Assembly: GCA_017451295.1 (NCBI GenBank)
Contig: JAFSPW010000066.1
Coordinates: 1-57,350, forward strand
Source of the DNA: Clostridia bacterium
Lineage (GTDB): Bacteria; Bacillota; Clostridia; Christensenellales; CAG-138
DNA: 57,350 nucleotides
Reading direction: 5' to 3'
Shown: one piece after another, positions 40,433 to 50,004 of the stretch
Position numbering within the stretch: position 1 is the first letter of the stretch
How the letters are laid out: every line of letters starts with the position of its first letter
Position numbers and translations under genes: made by a program
The notes under the pieces: generated by a model
What the model saw: only the letters and a program-made list of their open reading frames with translations
Database searches by the model: none
Told to the model about the DNA's origin: nothing

Positions 40433-42001
40433 ATGGAAAACACCAACACGAATTATGTGATTCAAATGAAGGGAATCACCAAAGTTTACCCCAACGGAAT
40501 TGCCGCCAACCAGAATGTGGACTTTGCCGTCAAAGAAGGCGAGATTCACGCGCTGATGGGGGAGAACGGCGCCGGCAAATCCACCCTGATGAAGATGCTC
40601 TTTGGCTTGGAGCAGCCTACGGAGGGTGAGATTCTGGTCCGGGGGGAGAAGGTTCACCTGTCCTCACCCACCGTGGCCATTGCCCATGGCATCGGCATGG
40701 TCCACCAGCACTTCATGCTGGTGCCCAGTCTCACCGTGGCAGAGAACATCGTGCTTGGCATGGCCCCCACCAAAGGCATTTTTGTGGATTACAAGAAGGC
40801 CGTGGAGATCACCGAGACCTATGCCCAGAAATACAACCTCCACGTGGATGCCAACGCCAAGGTGATGGACATTCCCGTGGGCATGAAGCAGAAGGTGGAG
40901 ATTCTAAAGGCCCTGGTCCGCGGCGCCAAGATTCTCATTCTGGACGAGCCCACCGCCGTGCTCACCACCCAGGAGACCACGGAGCTGTTCAGGGAGCTGG
41001 TGCATCTGAAGGAGCAGGGATACACCATCATCTTCATTTCCCATAAGCTCAAGGAGATTAAGGAGATTACGGACAGAATGACCATCCTGCGGGGCGGCCG
41101 TTCCATGGGTGTCTACAACACCGCCGATACCTCCGAGCAGGATATCTCCCGCCTCATGGTGGGCCGGGATGTCATCCTCAACGTGCAGAAGGACCAGGCC
41201 CAGCCCACGGACATCGTGCTGAAGGTGAAGGACCTGGAGTACACCAACGAGTGGAACCGCAAGATGCTGGACAAGGTCTCCTTTGCCGTTCGCAAGGGCG
41301 AGATTCTGGGCATCGCCGGTGTGGAGGGCAACGGGCAGAGCGAGCTTGTGCAGATGCTCTTTAACCTGAACCAGCCCGAAGGCGGCACCGCCGAGGTCAA
41401 CGGCAAGAACATCCTGGGCGTGGATCAGAACAAGATTCGCGCCATGGGCGTTTCCCTCATCCCCGAGGACCGCATGACCTATGGCATCGCCGCTACCGGC
41501 ACCATCGAGGAGAACGTCATCTCCGACAGAAGCGAAAAGAAGCAGTTCAACAACGGTCCGCTGTTTAACATGAAGGCCCTCCACGCCGAAAGCGACCGCC
41601 TGGTGAAGGAATACCAGGTGCTGTGCAAGTCCGCACAGCAGCAGGTGGGCATGCTCTCCGGCGGCAACATCCAGAAGGTGGTCGTGGCCAGAGAGTTCTC
41701 CTCCGATCCCGTGCTCATCATCGCCGATCAGCCCACCCGGGGCATCGACGTGGGCGCAACGGAGTTCATCCGCAAGAAGCTGGTGGAGCTGAGCCGTGCC
41801 GGAGCCGCCGTGCTGCTGGTCAGCGCAGACTTGAACGAGGTCATCGAGCTAAGTGACAGCCTGGTGGTGTTCTATGGCGGCAAGATTTCCGCCTACTTCG
41901 AGGATACCTCCGCCATCAACGACGAGATTATGGGCGAATACATGCTGGGCCTCAAGCACCAAAGCGAGGAAGAGATCAGGAGGGTTTGTCATGAAGGATA
42001 A
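40433..42001 (+). CDS. Nucleoside ABC transporter ATPase (two fused domains)
   Basis: The 522-residue ATPase has two fused nucleotide-binding domains. The first has a good Walker A GENGAGKST and Walker B ILILDEPTAVL. The second has the degenerate loop GVEGNGQSE and the signature LSGGNIQK, as is normal for this nucleoside/sugar family (NupO-like). It powers import with the BMP lipoprotein and two permeases. The ATG at 40433 has a weak GAGGGAAG site, which together with the hairpin upstream suggests lower output than the binding protein. Confidence 0.95.
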   Translation: MENTNTNYVIQMKGITKVYPNGIAANQNVDFAVKEGEIHALMGENGAGKSTLMKMLFGLEQPTEGEILVRGEKVHLSSPTVAIAHGIGMVHQHFMLVPSLTVAENIVLGMAPTKGIFVDYKKAVEITETYAQKYNLHVDANAKVMDIPVGMKQKVEILKALVRGAKILILDEPTAVLTTQETTELFRELVHLKEQGYTIIFISHKLKEIKEITDRMTILRGGRSMGVYNTADTSEQDISRLMVGRDVILNVQKDQAQPTDIVLKVKDLEYTNEWNRKMLDKVSFAVRKGEILGIAGVEGNGQSELVQMLFNLNQPEGGTAEVNGKNILGVDQNKIRAMGVSLIPEDRMTYGIAATGTIEENVISDRSEKKQFNNGPLFNMKALHAESDRLVKEYQVLCKSAQQQVGMLSGGNIQKVVVAREFSSDPVLIIADQPTRGIDVGATEFIRKKLVELSRAGAAVLLVSADLNEVIELSDSLVVFYGGKISAYFEDTSAINDEIMGEYMLGLKHQSEEEIRRVCHEG

Positions 42002-43130
42002 ACGAATGACCATGTTCAACTTTGTCCGGGGCGCCGCGGCAATTCTCATTTCCCTTGCCGTGGGCACGGTGTTCATCTTCCTGACCTTTGCCCTGGTGGG
42101 CGGCAAGAGCTTCGGCGATTGCTTCAAGAGCACCGGCGAAGCCCTGCGCTACATGCTGGTAGGTCCTCTGGTGAAAAAGAGCGGCTCCTTCAACAGCATG
42201 GGCATGCTCCAGGTGCTGGCGGCTATGATTCCCATCACCTTCACCGGCCTTGCCACCTGCGTCATGTTCTCCGCCAACCAGTTCAACCTGGCCGGTGAGG
42301 GCTCCGTCATGGCCGGCGGCTTCGTGGCCGCCCTGGTGGCCATTTACCTGCCCATGGCTTCCGGCCTTCACGCCGTGGTGTGCGTGCTCATCGCCGCCAT
42401 CGTCTGCGGCCTCATCATGTATATCCCCGCCATCCTGAAGGTGAAGCTGGGGGCCAGCGAAATGGTCACCTCCCTGATGATGAACTATGTCATCATGTAT
42501 GTGGTGCTCCACTTCCTCAACAGCGCCTTTGCCGACAGAAGCAAGGGGTCCACCCAGACCTTCCCCTTCCTGGAGACGGCCAAGATTGCTGAGATTATCC
42601 CCAACGGCAGCAAGCTCAGCTGGGGCTTTGTGGTGGCCATGGTCTTCGTGGTGCTCACGGGCCTGTTCATGTACCGCACCAGGTGGGGCTACTCCATCCG
42701 CATGATCGGCATCAACCAGTCCTTCGCCAAGTATTCCGGCATGAAGGTGGGGGGGACCATCATCCTTTCCCAGGTGCTGGGTGGCGCCCTCTCCGGTATG
42801 GGCGGCGCTATCGAAATGCTGGGCCGTTTCAACACCTTCCTTTGGAAGGAGCTGCCGGGCTACGGCTGGACCGGCGTCACCATCGCCATCCTGGCTAAAA
42901 ACAACCCCCTCATGGTGCCGCTGGCGGCCTTCTTCCTGGCCTACCTCAATAAGGGCTGCTCGCTGATGTCCACCTACTGCGATGTGCCCTCCGAAATGAT
43001 TGACATCATCCAGGCGGCCATCTTCCTGTTCTTTGCGGCCGAGCAGTTCCTCTCCGGCTATCGGCAGAAGCTGGTGGTTAAGAACACCAGAGCAGACCTG
43101 CTAAAGACTGCGGAAGGGAGGAAAGCATAA
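41991..43130 (+). CDS. Nucleoside ABC transporter permease 1
   Basis: The 379-residue membrane protein has about ten helices and the BPD_transp_2 family motif region LGASEMVTSLMMNYV. It matches NupP-type permeases, which are the longer of the two partner permeases. The ATG at 41991 follows AGGAGGG and overlaps the last 11 bases of the ATPase gene. It ends one base into the next start. Confidence 0.93.
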   Translation: MKDKRMTMFNFVRGAAAILISLAVGTVFIFLTFALVGGKSFGDCFKSTGEALRYMLVGPLVKKSGSFNSMGMLQVLAAMIPITFTGLATCVMFSANQFNLAGEGSVMAGGFVAALVAIYLPMASGLHAVVCVLIAAIVCGLIMYIPAILKVKLGASEMVTSLMMNYVIMYVVLHFLNSAFADRSKGSTQTFPFLETAKIAEIIPNGSKLSWGFVVAMVFVVLTGLFMYRTRWGYSIRMIGINQSFAKYSGMKVGGTIILSQVLGGALSGMGGAIEMLGRFNTFLWKELPGYGWTGVTIAILAKNNPLMVPLAAFFLAYLNKGCSLMSTYCDVPSEMIDIIQAAIFLFFAAEQFLSGYRQKLVVKNTRADLLKTAEGRKA

Positions 43131-44083
43131 TGTTTGGTCAGTTAATGAGCATGATTTTGACGGAGGACTTCCTGTTCTCCATCATCCGAATCACCGCCCC
43201 CATCCTCTTTGCGGCTCTGGGCGCCGTGGTGGCGGAAAAGGCCGGCGTTACCAACATCGGTCTGGAAGGCACCATGATGATTTCCGCCCTGTTGGGCATG
43301 CTGACCAGCTACTGGACCCAAAGCTGGGTCCTGGGCGTGCTGGTGGCCATTTTGGTGGGCGTGCTGCTGGGCCTGATGATGGGCTTCTTCTACCTGAAGC
43401 TGAAGACCGACATCATCCTGGCCGGTATCGCCGTCAACATGCTGGGCAGCGGCGGCACCATCTTCCTGCTGTATATGTTCACTGGTATGCGGGGCAACAC
43501 CGGCTCCCTCTCCAGTGCCAACATTCTGATTCCCACCCTGGATATTCCCCTCATCAAGAATATCCCGGTGCTCCGCAGCATCCTCTCCGGCCATTCGGTG
43601 CTGACCTATGTGGCCTTCCTGTGCGTGGTGCTCGTATGGATGCTCCTGTATCGAACCTCCCTGGGCCTTAACATCCGGGCCGTGGGCGAAAACCCCAACG
43701 CCGCTTCCAGCGTGGGCGTTTCCGTCAACAAGATTCGCTACATCGCCATCGGCATCTCCGGTGCCCTGGCGGGCATGGGCGGCGCCTTCATGTCCATGTA
43801 CTATTCCCAGGGCTGGAACTCCGGCATGGTGGCCGGCCGCGGCTTCATCGCCTTGGCGGCTCAGGCCATGGGCCGGGGCGAACCCGTGGGCGCCATGCTT
43901 TCGAGCTTGCTGTTTGGCCTAGCGCAGGCGCTCAAGAACAAGGTGACGGGCCTTACCGGCTTAGCCAGCTATAACTATCTGGTGGCGGGTATTCCGTACC
44001 TGGTCACCATCATCGGCCTCGTTATCTATGCGGCTTCCACCCTTCGCAAGGTCAAGCGGCGCAAGGCTATAGACAAAGAATAA
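43130..44083 (+). CDS. Nucleoside ABC transporter permease 2
   Basis: The 317-residue membrane protein has eight to nine helices. It has the conserved GVTNIGLEGTMM near residue 40 and GENPNAASSVGVSVNKIRY at about 185-203. It is NupQ-like and pairs with the permease just upstream. The ATG shares one base with that gene's stop codon. Confidence 0.93.
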   Translation: MFGQLMSMILTEDFLFSIIRITAPILFAALGAVVAEKAGVTNIGLEGTMMISALLGMLTSYWTQSWVLGVLVAILVGVLLGLMMGFFYLKLKTDIILAGIAVNMLGSGGTIFLLYMFTGMRGNTGSLSSANILIPTLDIPLIKNIPVLRSILSGHSVLTYVAFLCVVLVWMLLYRTSLGLNIRAVGENPNAASSVGVSVNKIRYIAIGISGALAGMGGAFMSMYYSQGWNSGMVAGRGFIALAAQAMGRGEPVGAMLSSLLFGLAQALKNKVTGLTGLASYNYLVAGIPYLVTIIGLVIYAASTLRKVKRRKAIDKE

Positions 44084-44087
44084 GACC

Positions 44088-45020
44088 ATGATGAAGCCAA
44101 TTCCAATCATTCTGGATGGGGACCCGGGCCATGACGATGCCATTGCCTGGGTCCTGGCTAAGTCCAGCCCCCTGCTGGACATTCGGGCCGTCACCTCGGT
44201 CTGCGGCAACCAGACCATTGAGAAGACCACCTATAACGCCCTTCGCATCTGCACCCTCATCGGCTGCCGCGCCCCTCTGGGGGTGGGGCGGCCCCGGCCT
44301 CTGGTGGCCCAGCCCATCATTGCGCCCACCGTCCATGGCAAAAGCGGCCTCGATGGCCCGGTGCTGCCGGAGCCCGCTTTTGAGCCCTGCGGCCTCGATG
44401 CCCCCGCCCTTATGGAGAAGGTCATCGAGGAGAGCGACGAGCCGGTGACCCTCGTCCCCACGGGGCCGCTCACCAATGTGGCGGCGCTGCTGTTAAATCG
44501 TCCGGATTTGAAGCCCAGGATTGCCCGCATCAGCCTCATGGGCGGCGGCATCGCCTATGGCAACTGGACCCCGGCGGCGGAGTTCAACATTCTGGTGGAC
44601 CCGGAGGCAGCCAAGGTCGTCTTTGAAAGCGGCATCCCCCTCACCATGGCGGGACTGGATGTCACGGAAAAGGCGCTGGTGTTCCCCGAGGACTTTGAGC
44701 GGGTCCGCGCCGTCGGCAACCGGGTGGCGCAGGTGGTGGCGGACTGGCTGGAGTTCTTCTACGGGTTCCACCGCTCCCTCGGCTATCCCGGCGCTCCGGT
44801 GCACGATGCCGTGGCCGTGGCCGCCCTCATCCGCCCCGAAATCCTGACCACCAAGGATTTGTACGTGGCCATCGAGACAGAGGGGGACTATTGCAAGGGC
44901 ACCACCGTGGGGGATATGTACGGCGTTACCGGCAAAGCCCCCAATGCCACCTGCATTCTGGACATCGACCGCAAGGCCTTTGTGGATTTACTGGTAGAGG
45001 CGGTGAAGCAGTATGACTAA
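44088..45020 (+). CDS. Inosine/uridine-preferring nucleoside hydrolase 1
   Basis: The 310-residue enzyme splits nucleosides to base and ribose. It has the calcium-binding DGDPGHDDA near residue 10, PTGPLTNVA, the loop SLMGGGIAYGNWTPAAEFNILVDPEAA (with N and D ligands) and a late VHDAVAVAAL. It lies four bases after permease 2 and overlaps the second hydrolase gene by eight bases. It would act on nucleosides brought in by the transporter. ATG codons at 44088 and 44091 are both possible starts. Confidence 0.95.
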   Translation: MMKPIPIILDGDPGHDDAIAWVLAKSSPLLDIRAVTSVCGNQTIEKTTYNALRICTLIGCRAPLGVGRPRPLVAQPIIAPTVHGKSGLDGPVLPEPAFEPCGLDAPALMEKVIEESDEPVTLVPTGPLTNVAALLLNRPDLKPRIARISLMGGGIAYGNWTPAAEFNILVDPEAAKVVFESGIPLTMAGLDVTEKALVFPEDFERVRAVGNRVAQVVADWLEFFYGFHRSLGYPGAPVHDAVAVAALIRPEILTTKDLYVAIETEGDYCKGTTVGDMYGVTGKAPNATCILDIDRKAFVDLLVEAVKQYD

Positions 45021-45939
45021 GATTCCCGTATGGCTGGATTGTGACCCGGGCGTGGACGATGCCATGGCTCTGGCCCTGCTGCTAAAGTGCCCCGAGTATC
45101 AGCTTATGGGTGTCTCCGCCGTGGCGGGGAACGTGGAGGAGGAGAAGACCTTTTCTAACGCCCGGAACCTGATGCACTTCTTCGGCGGCACGGCGCCGGT
45201 GTACCCCGGGGCAAAAAAGCCCCTGTTTAGAGAGCCCCGGACGGCCTACTTTGTCCATGGGGAAAATGGCCTGGGGAATGTGACCCTGCCGGAGTCTCCC
45301 CAAAAGGTGCAGACCCTGCCCGCCCCCGATGCCATCTATGAGGCCGCCAAGGCCGCTGACGGCGAGCTGGTGCTCATCGCCATCGGGCCGCTAACCAACG
45401 TGGCCCTGGCCCTGATGAAGCACGGCTCCTTGGGCAAGCTCATCAAGCAAATCGTGCTCATGGGCGGCTCCGCTTCCTATGGCAACGCCACCCCGGCGGC
45501 GGAGGCCAACATCTTCTGCGACCCGGAGGCAGCCAGTCTGGTGTTCCAGAGCGGCATCCCCATCGTCATGTGCGGCCTGGACATGACCCTCAAGGCCATT
45601 ATGTCCCCCCGGGAGCTGGATGCCATGGCCGCCCTCAACCCCACGGCCCGCTTTTTGCGGGATGCCGCCCAGCACGGCCTGGCCTATTCCAAAGCCCACG
45701 GCTTCGACGGCATGGCCCTTCATGACCCCACGGCGGTGCTCTATCCTCTGTATCCCCAGCTGTTCTCTGGCGAGGAGGCGGGGGTGGCCGTGGAGACCAA
45801 GGGCAGCGTCACGTATGGCAAAACCGTTACCGACCTGTATTCCGACAAGCAGTTCCCCTTCAAGAACGCTCTGGTCATGCTGGATGTGAACCGGGAGGGG
45901 CTCATTGCCGTCGTCATGGACATTCTCAACCGATACTAA
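45013..45939 (+). CDS. Nucleoside hydrolase 2
   Basis: The 308-residue paralogue has DCDPGVDDAMA, IGPLTNVALAL, LMGGSASYGNATPAAEANIFCDPEAA and LHDPTAVLYPL. Residues in the specificity loops differ from the first copy (NATPAAEAN against NWTPAAEFN), so the pair may divide purine and pyrimidine nucleosides. It starts inside the end of the first hydrolase gene. The next gene begins directly after its stop. Confidence 0.94.
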   Translation: MTKIPVWLDCDPGVDDAMALALLLKCPEYQLMGVSAVAGNVEEEKTFSNARNLMHFFGGTAPVYPGAKKPLFREPRTAYFVHGENGLGNVTLPESPQKVQTLPAPDAIYEAAKAADGELVLIAIGPLTNVALALMKHGSLGKLIKQIVLMGGSASYGNATPAAEANIFCDPEAASLVFQSGIPIVMCGLDMTLKAIMSPRELDAMAALNPTARFLRDAAQHGLAYSKAHGFDGMALHDPTAVLYPLYPQLFSGEEAGVAVETKGSVTYGKTVTDLYSDKQFPFKNALVMLDVNREGLIAVVMDILNRY

Positions 45940-48900
45940 ATGCGTTTTAGATTCCCTCATTTCAATACGGATTACAGGCTTCCCAGGGGACTTTTTCTCC
46001 TGGGTTGCCTCCTGTGTACCCTTTTGTGGATGCCGGCCTGCGCCCCCCAGGAGCAAACCCTGGTCATCAGCGAGGTCGTGTCCGCCAACAAGTTTTCCTT
46101 TGCAGACGAGGCCCTGGGCTCCCCGGATTGGGTGGAGCTGCACAACACCGGCACCGCCGCCCTGGATCTGCAGGGCTATATCCTGACCGATAAGGACAAC
46201 GCCTACGGCACCGAGAACATTCTGCCCAGTATCCTCATCCCCGGCGGGGGCTATGTGGTCCTGCCCGCCAAGCCCGATACGAATACCGATGCCTACAGCC
46301 TGCCCTTCGGCCTCTCCCGCGGGGGCGACACCCTGTGCCTGCTGGACCCCTCCGGCGCCCTGCTGGAACGGGTGTCCATTCCCGCCCTCAACCAGGATGT
46401 GTCCTACGCCCGGCGCAAGGACGGCACCTTCGGCTACTGCTTGACCCCCACGCCCGGTCGGGAAAACGGCCCGGACATCAGCGACACCGCCCCTGAGGAG
46501 GTTCAGGGGCCGACGACCAACGCCCTGCCCTCCCAGGCGGAACTGTTCATTACCGAGGTGTTAAGTTCCCCCCTGGCCTCGGGAAACGATTGGGTGGAAA
46601 TCTATAACCCCGGCTCGGCGGACCTTTCCCTGGATGGCTTTTACCTAAGCGACAGAGAGGACAAAGCCAACAAAGCCCCTCTGCCGCCTTTGACCGTTCC
46701 CGCCCAGGGGTATGCCCTCTTGCCCTGCGGCCCGGGGGAGGGGCAGATTCATCTGGGTATCGACGAAGCGGGGGAAGCCCTGTTCCTCTTTGATTCGGCC
46801 TTTGCTTTGGTGGATGCCCTTCAGGTTCCCGCCCTGCTCCCCGGCCAGTCCTGGGCCAAGACCAGCCTCGGCACCTTCGGCTGCTGCGGCGCACCCACCC
46901 CCGGCAGTCCCAATGCAGATGCCACCATCGGCATCGACCCCACGGTCACGGACCCGGACCAGCCCTTGATTATCAGCGAGGTGCTGCCTAAAAACACCCA
47001 TTCCGCCCGGGATGGCTATGGGGATTACAGCGACTATGTGGAGCTCTATAACCGGGGCACCGACAGCATTGAGCTTAGCGACTATTTCTTGAGCGACGAC
47101 AGTCACAACCCCGCCCTGTGGCAGCTGCCCCAAGGCACCCTGGCCCCCGGGGAGTATACGCTGGTGTTCCTGTCCGGCAACGACTCCCTGCCCCATGAGC
47201 TCCATGCCCCCTTCGCCCTATCGCTTGGGGAGAGCCTGTGCCTCTATCGGGGGGTCACCCGTGCCCTCGTCGAGGTGCCGCTGTTAGAGCAGATCCCCGA
47301 CGACACTTCCGTAAGCATTGACCAGCAGGGCCAGCTTATCTATTTTGCCTACCCCACCCCGGGCAGGGCCAACGCCAAGAGCTTTCTTAGCCTGGACCAA
47401 CTGACGGCGGCAGCCCCGCTTTCTGTCCGCATCAGCGAAGTTTCCGCCGCAGCCCAAACCGGCGGGGACTGGGTGGAGCTGGTGAACGGCAGCGACACAG
47501 CCGTCAACCTTCTGGGCTGGACCCTGTCGGATACAGAGGACGGCAGCGTGGCCCAGCCCCTGTCCGGCACCCTGGCGCCGGGGGCCTATGGAACCTATGA
47601 TGCCGCCTTTGGCATTAGGGCCACGGGGGAAACCCTTTTTTTGTTTGACGAGCAAGGGAACCTGCGGGACATCTTTGCCACCGGGGATTTGAGCACCGGC
47701 ATCACCAGCGGCCGGCAGACCGGGAGCCTCACCCGGCTCTATTTTACCGACCCCACCCGGGATGCCGCTAACGTCGGCGCCGCCTACACCGGCTTTGCCC
47801 CGACCCCCCTTCTTCCCGACGGCCAGCTGTATGCCGACGCTCCCTTCTCCCTGTCCATCACCTGCAGTCTGCCGGAGGCTACGGTGTACTATACCCTGGA
47901 CGGCAGCCAGCCCACAAAAGAATCCCAGGTCTATACTGCGCCCCTGACCATCTCAGACAACACCGTGGTCCGGGCCCTGGCCCTGGCGCCCGGCCTTCTG
48001 CCCAGCCAGACTGCCACTGCCACGTATCTATTTGAAACGCCGCACACCCTGCCGGTAGTCACCTTAGCTTGTGAACCCAGGGACTTTGCCGCCTTTATGC
48101 GTATCAAGAACATCGGCTCCTACCCCCATACCGATGCCGCCCTGGCCTTCTACGAAGCCGACGGCACCCTCGGCACCGCCTTTTTGGCGGACATCAACCC
48201 CAGGGGAAACCAGTCCATCAAGTACCCCCAAAAGTCGCTGTCGATTCATCTGCGCGCCCGTCTGGGGCAGGGCTCCGTCAGCTACCCCTTCTGGGGGGAG
48301 GGAACGGCCCTGAGCTACGGCACGCTGATTCTCCGCAACGGCAGCCAGGACTATACCAAAGCCCGCCTGCGGGACTCCTTCGCCCTTAAAGCCGTGGAGG
48401 GTTTGGGCCTGGACAGCGCCCGGACCCGGCCCGTGGTGGTCTATGTGAACGGGGTCTACTATGGCATCATGGACCTAAACGAGGGCATGAACCAGGACTA
48501 TCTGGTCACCCATTATCAGGCGGACCCGGCCGCCATCAGCCATGTGTCCACCAATTCCACCGTCCGCTTCGGCAGCAACGAGGACTTCCTTCGGGTTCGC
48601 TCCTTTGCCCGCAGCCAGGACTTTACCAAGGACGAAACCCTGGCCGCCTTCTCCGAGTGGGTGGATGTGGACTATATCACGGACTATATCATCGCCCAAA
48701 GCTTCTTCTGCAACTACGACATCAAGAACCAAAGCTACTGGGCCACGGCTGACTACAGCATCCGCTGGCGGCCCGTGTTCTATGATATCGACCGCTGCTT
48801 TGCCGATGGCTCCAGCAACCGGAACCTGTTCGCCCCCGGCTATTTCAACAAAAAGGGCGTGGTCTATGACCAGACTGCCAATAGGGTGGCCAATATGGAC

Positions 48901-49224
48901 CTGTTTGCGTACCTAAGGGACAACCCGGCCTGGTGCCAGCGGTTCCTCCACCGGTACGCAGAGCTGCTGCAAACCCGCTTCTCGGTGGAAACCCTTCAAT
49001 CCCTCCTGACTCAAATGGCAAACACCCTTCGGCCCGAGATGCCCCGCCACATCGCCCTCTACCGTGCCCCGAGCTCCCCGGGGGACTGGGAAGCCTACAT
49101 CGCCTCCATGGAAAAGGAAATCGCCCTCCGCCACGCCGCCATCCAAACCCAGCTGCAGGAGGAGTTTCACCTGACTCCCAACCAGTGGCAGACCATCCTA
49201 AACGAAGCCCGCCCCGCATCTTAA
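45940..49224 (+). CDS. Surface lipoprotein with four LTD domains and a CotH kinase domain
   Basis: The 1094-residue protein has a likely lipobox (MPAC, Cys34). Four lamin-tail (LTD) domains follow, starting LVISEVVSANK, LFITEVLSS, LIISEVLPKN and VRISEVSAA, each with a DWVEL/DYVEL strand. Then come a chitobiase-type beta domain (VYYTLDGSQPT) and a CotH kinase domain (about residues 700-1090). The kinase part has NPRGNQSIKYPQKSLSIHLR, GIMDLNEGMNQDYL and RPVFYDIDRCF. CotH domains phosphorylate spore-coat or surface proteins. The ATG follows the hydrolase stop with no gap and no clear ribosome site, so its expression may depend on read-through from the nucleoside operon. Confidence 0.87.
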   Translation: MRFRFPHFNTDYRLPRGLFLLGCLLCTLLWMPACAPQEQTLVISEVVSANKFSFADEALGSPDWVELHNTGTAALDLQGYILTDKDNAYGTENILPSILIPGGGYVVLPAKPDTNTDAYSLPFGLSRGGDTLCLLDPSGALLERVSIPALNQDVSYARRKDGTFGYCLTPTPGRENGPDISDTAPEEVQGPTTNALPSQAELFITEVLSSPLASGNDWVEIYNPGSADLSLDGFYLSDREDKANKAPLPPLTVPAQGYALLPCGPGEGQIHLGIDEAGEALFLFDSAFALVDALQVPALLPGQSWAKTSLGTFGCCGAPTPGSPNADATIGIDPTVTDPDQPLIISEVLPKNTHSARDGYGDYSDYVELYNRGTDSIELSDYFLSDDSHNPALWQLPQGTLAPGEYTLVFLSGNDSLPHELHAPFALSLGESLCLYRGVTRALVEVPLLEQIPDDTSVSIDQQGQLIYFAYPTPGRANAKSFLSLDQLTAAAPLSVRISEVSAAAQTGGDWVELVNGSDTAVNLLGWTLSDTEDGSVAQPLSGTLAPGAYGTYDAAFGIRATGETLFLFDEQGNLRDIFATGDLSTGITSGRQTGSLTRLYFTDPTRDAANVGAAYTGFAPTPLLPDGQLYADAPFSLSITCSLPEATVYYTLDGSQPTKESQVYTAPLTISDNTVVRALALAPGLLPSQTATATYLFETPHTLPVVTLACEPRDFAAFMRIKNIGSYPHTDAALAFYEADGTLGTAFLADINPRGNQSIKYPQKSLSIHLRARLGQGSVSYPFWGEGTALSYGTLILRNGSQDYTKARLRDSFALKAVEGLGLDSARTRPVVVYVNGVYYGIMDLNEGMNQDYLVTHYQADPAAISHVSTNSTVRFGSNEDFLRVRSFARSQDFTKDETLAAFSEWVDVDYITDYIIAQSFFCNYDIKNQSYWATADYSIRWRPVFYDIDRCFADGSSNRNLFAPGYFNKKGVVYDQTANRVANMDLFAYLRDNPAWCQRFLHRYAELLQTRFSVETLQSLLTQMANTLRPEMPRHIALYRAPSSPGDWEAYIASMEKEIALRHAAIQTQLQEEFHLTPNQWQTILNEARPAS

Positions 49225-49311
49225 TCACTTCTTAAGCTTTTTACCGATTGTTTCTTAATCCATTATCCGCTATGATACCCTTGTCATCCAAAGGAGGAGG
49301 CAAGGGATTTT

Positions 49312-50004
49312 ATGTATCGCATTCTGGTCTGCGACGACGAACGGGACATCGTTTGTGCACTCAAAATCTATCTGTCAGCCGAAGGCTATGAGGTCCTCAC
49401 CGCCTATACCGGCCGGGAGGCTCTCGCCCTCATGGACCAGCAGGACATCCATCTTATCCTGCTGGACATCATGATGCCGGAGATGGACGGCATCATGGCC
49501 ATGAGCCGCATTCGGCAGCGGAGCAACGTACCCGTCATTCTGCTTACAGCCAAGTCCGAGGATGCAGACAAGGTCCTGGGGCTCAACATGGGCGCAGACG
49601 ACTATGTGACCAAGCCTTTCCACCCCATGGAACTGCTGGCCAGGGTCAAGTCCCAGCTGCGCCGGTATATGCTCCTTGGCACCGGCCCCCGGCAGGGAGC
49701 CTTGAGCATCGGCGGCATCTGTCTAAATGATGCTGCCAAGACCGTTACCCTGGACGGGGACCCCGTCAGCCTGACCCCTCGCGAGTACGACATCCTAAAG
49801 CTTTTGATGGAGCAACCGGGCCGGGTCTTTGCCCCCAGGGAAATCTATCGCCACATCTGGAACCAGGAACCCTTCGGTGCGGAAAACGCCGTGGCGGTCC
49901 ACATCCGGCACCTGAGGGAGAAGCTGGAAATCAACCCCTCCGAGCCTCGGTACATCAAGGTCATCTGGGGCAAGGGCTATAAAATCGAAGGAGAAAACAA
50001 ATGA
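49312..50004 (+). CDS. OmpR-family response regulator
   Basis: The 230-residue regulator has a receiver domain with the acidic pair Asp8-Asp9, phospho-acceptor Asp52 (LLDIMMPEMDG), Thr79 and Lys101 (TKPF). A winged-helix DNA-binding domain follows, with LTPREYDILKLLMEQPGRVF and HIRHLREKLE. The ATG follows AAAGGAGGAGG. Its stop overlaps the kinase start. The target genes are not known; no matching repeats were found nearby. Confidence 0.95.
   Translation: MYRILVCDDERDIVCALKIYLSAEGYEVLTAYTGREALALMDQQDIHLILLDIMMPEMDGIMAMSRIRQRSNVPVILLTAKSEDADKVLGLNMGADDYVTKPFHPMELLARVKSQLRRYMLLGTGPRQGALSIGGICLNDAAKTVTLDGDPVSLTPREYDILKLLMEQPGRVFAPREIYRHIWNQEPFGAENAVAVHIRHLREKLEINPSEPRYIKVIWGKGYKIEGENK

Noticed and set aside
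49225..49311. Riboswitch or attenuator before the two-component genes
   Set aside because: The gap is only 87 bases, AT-rich and without a convincing paired structure.
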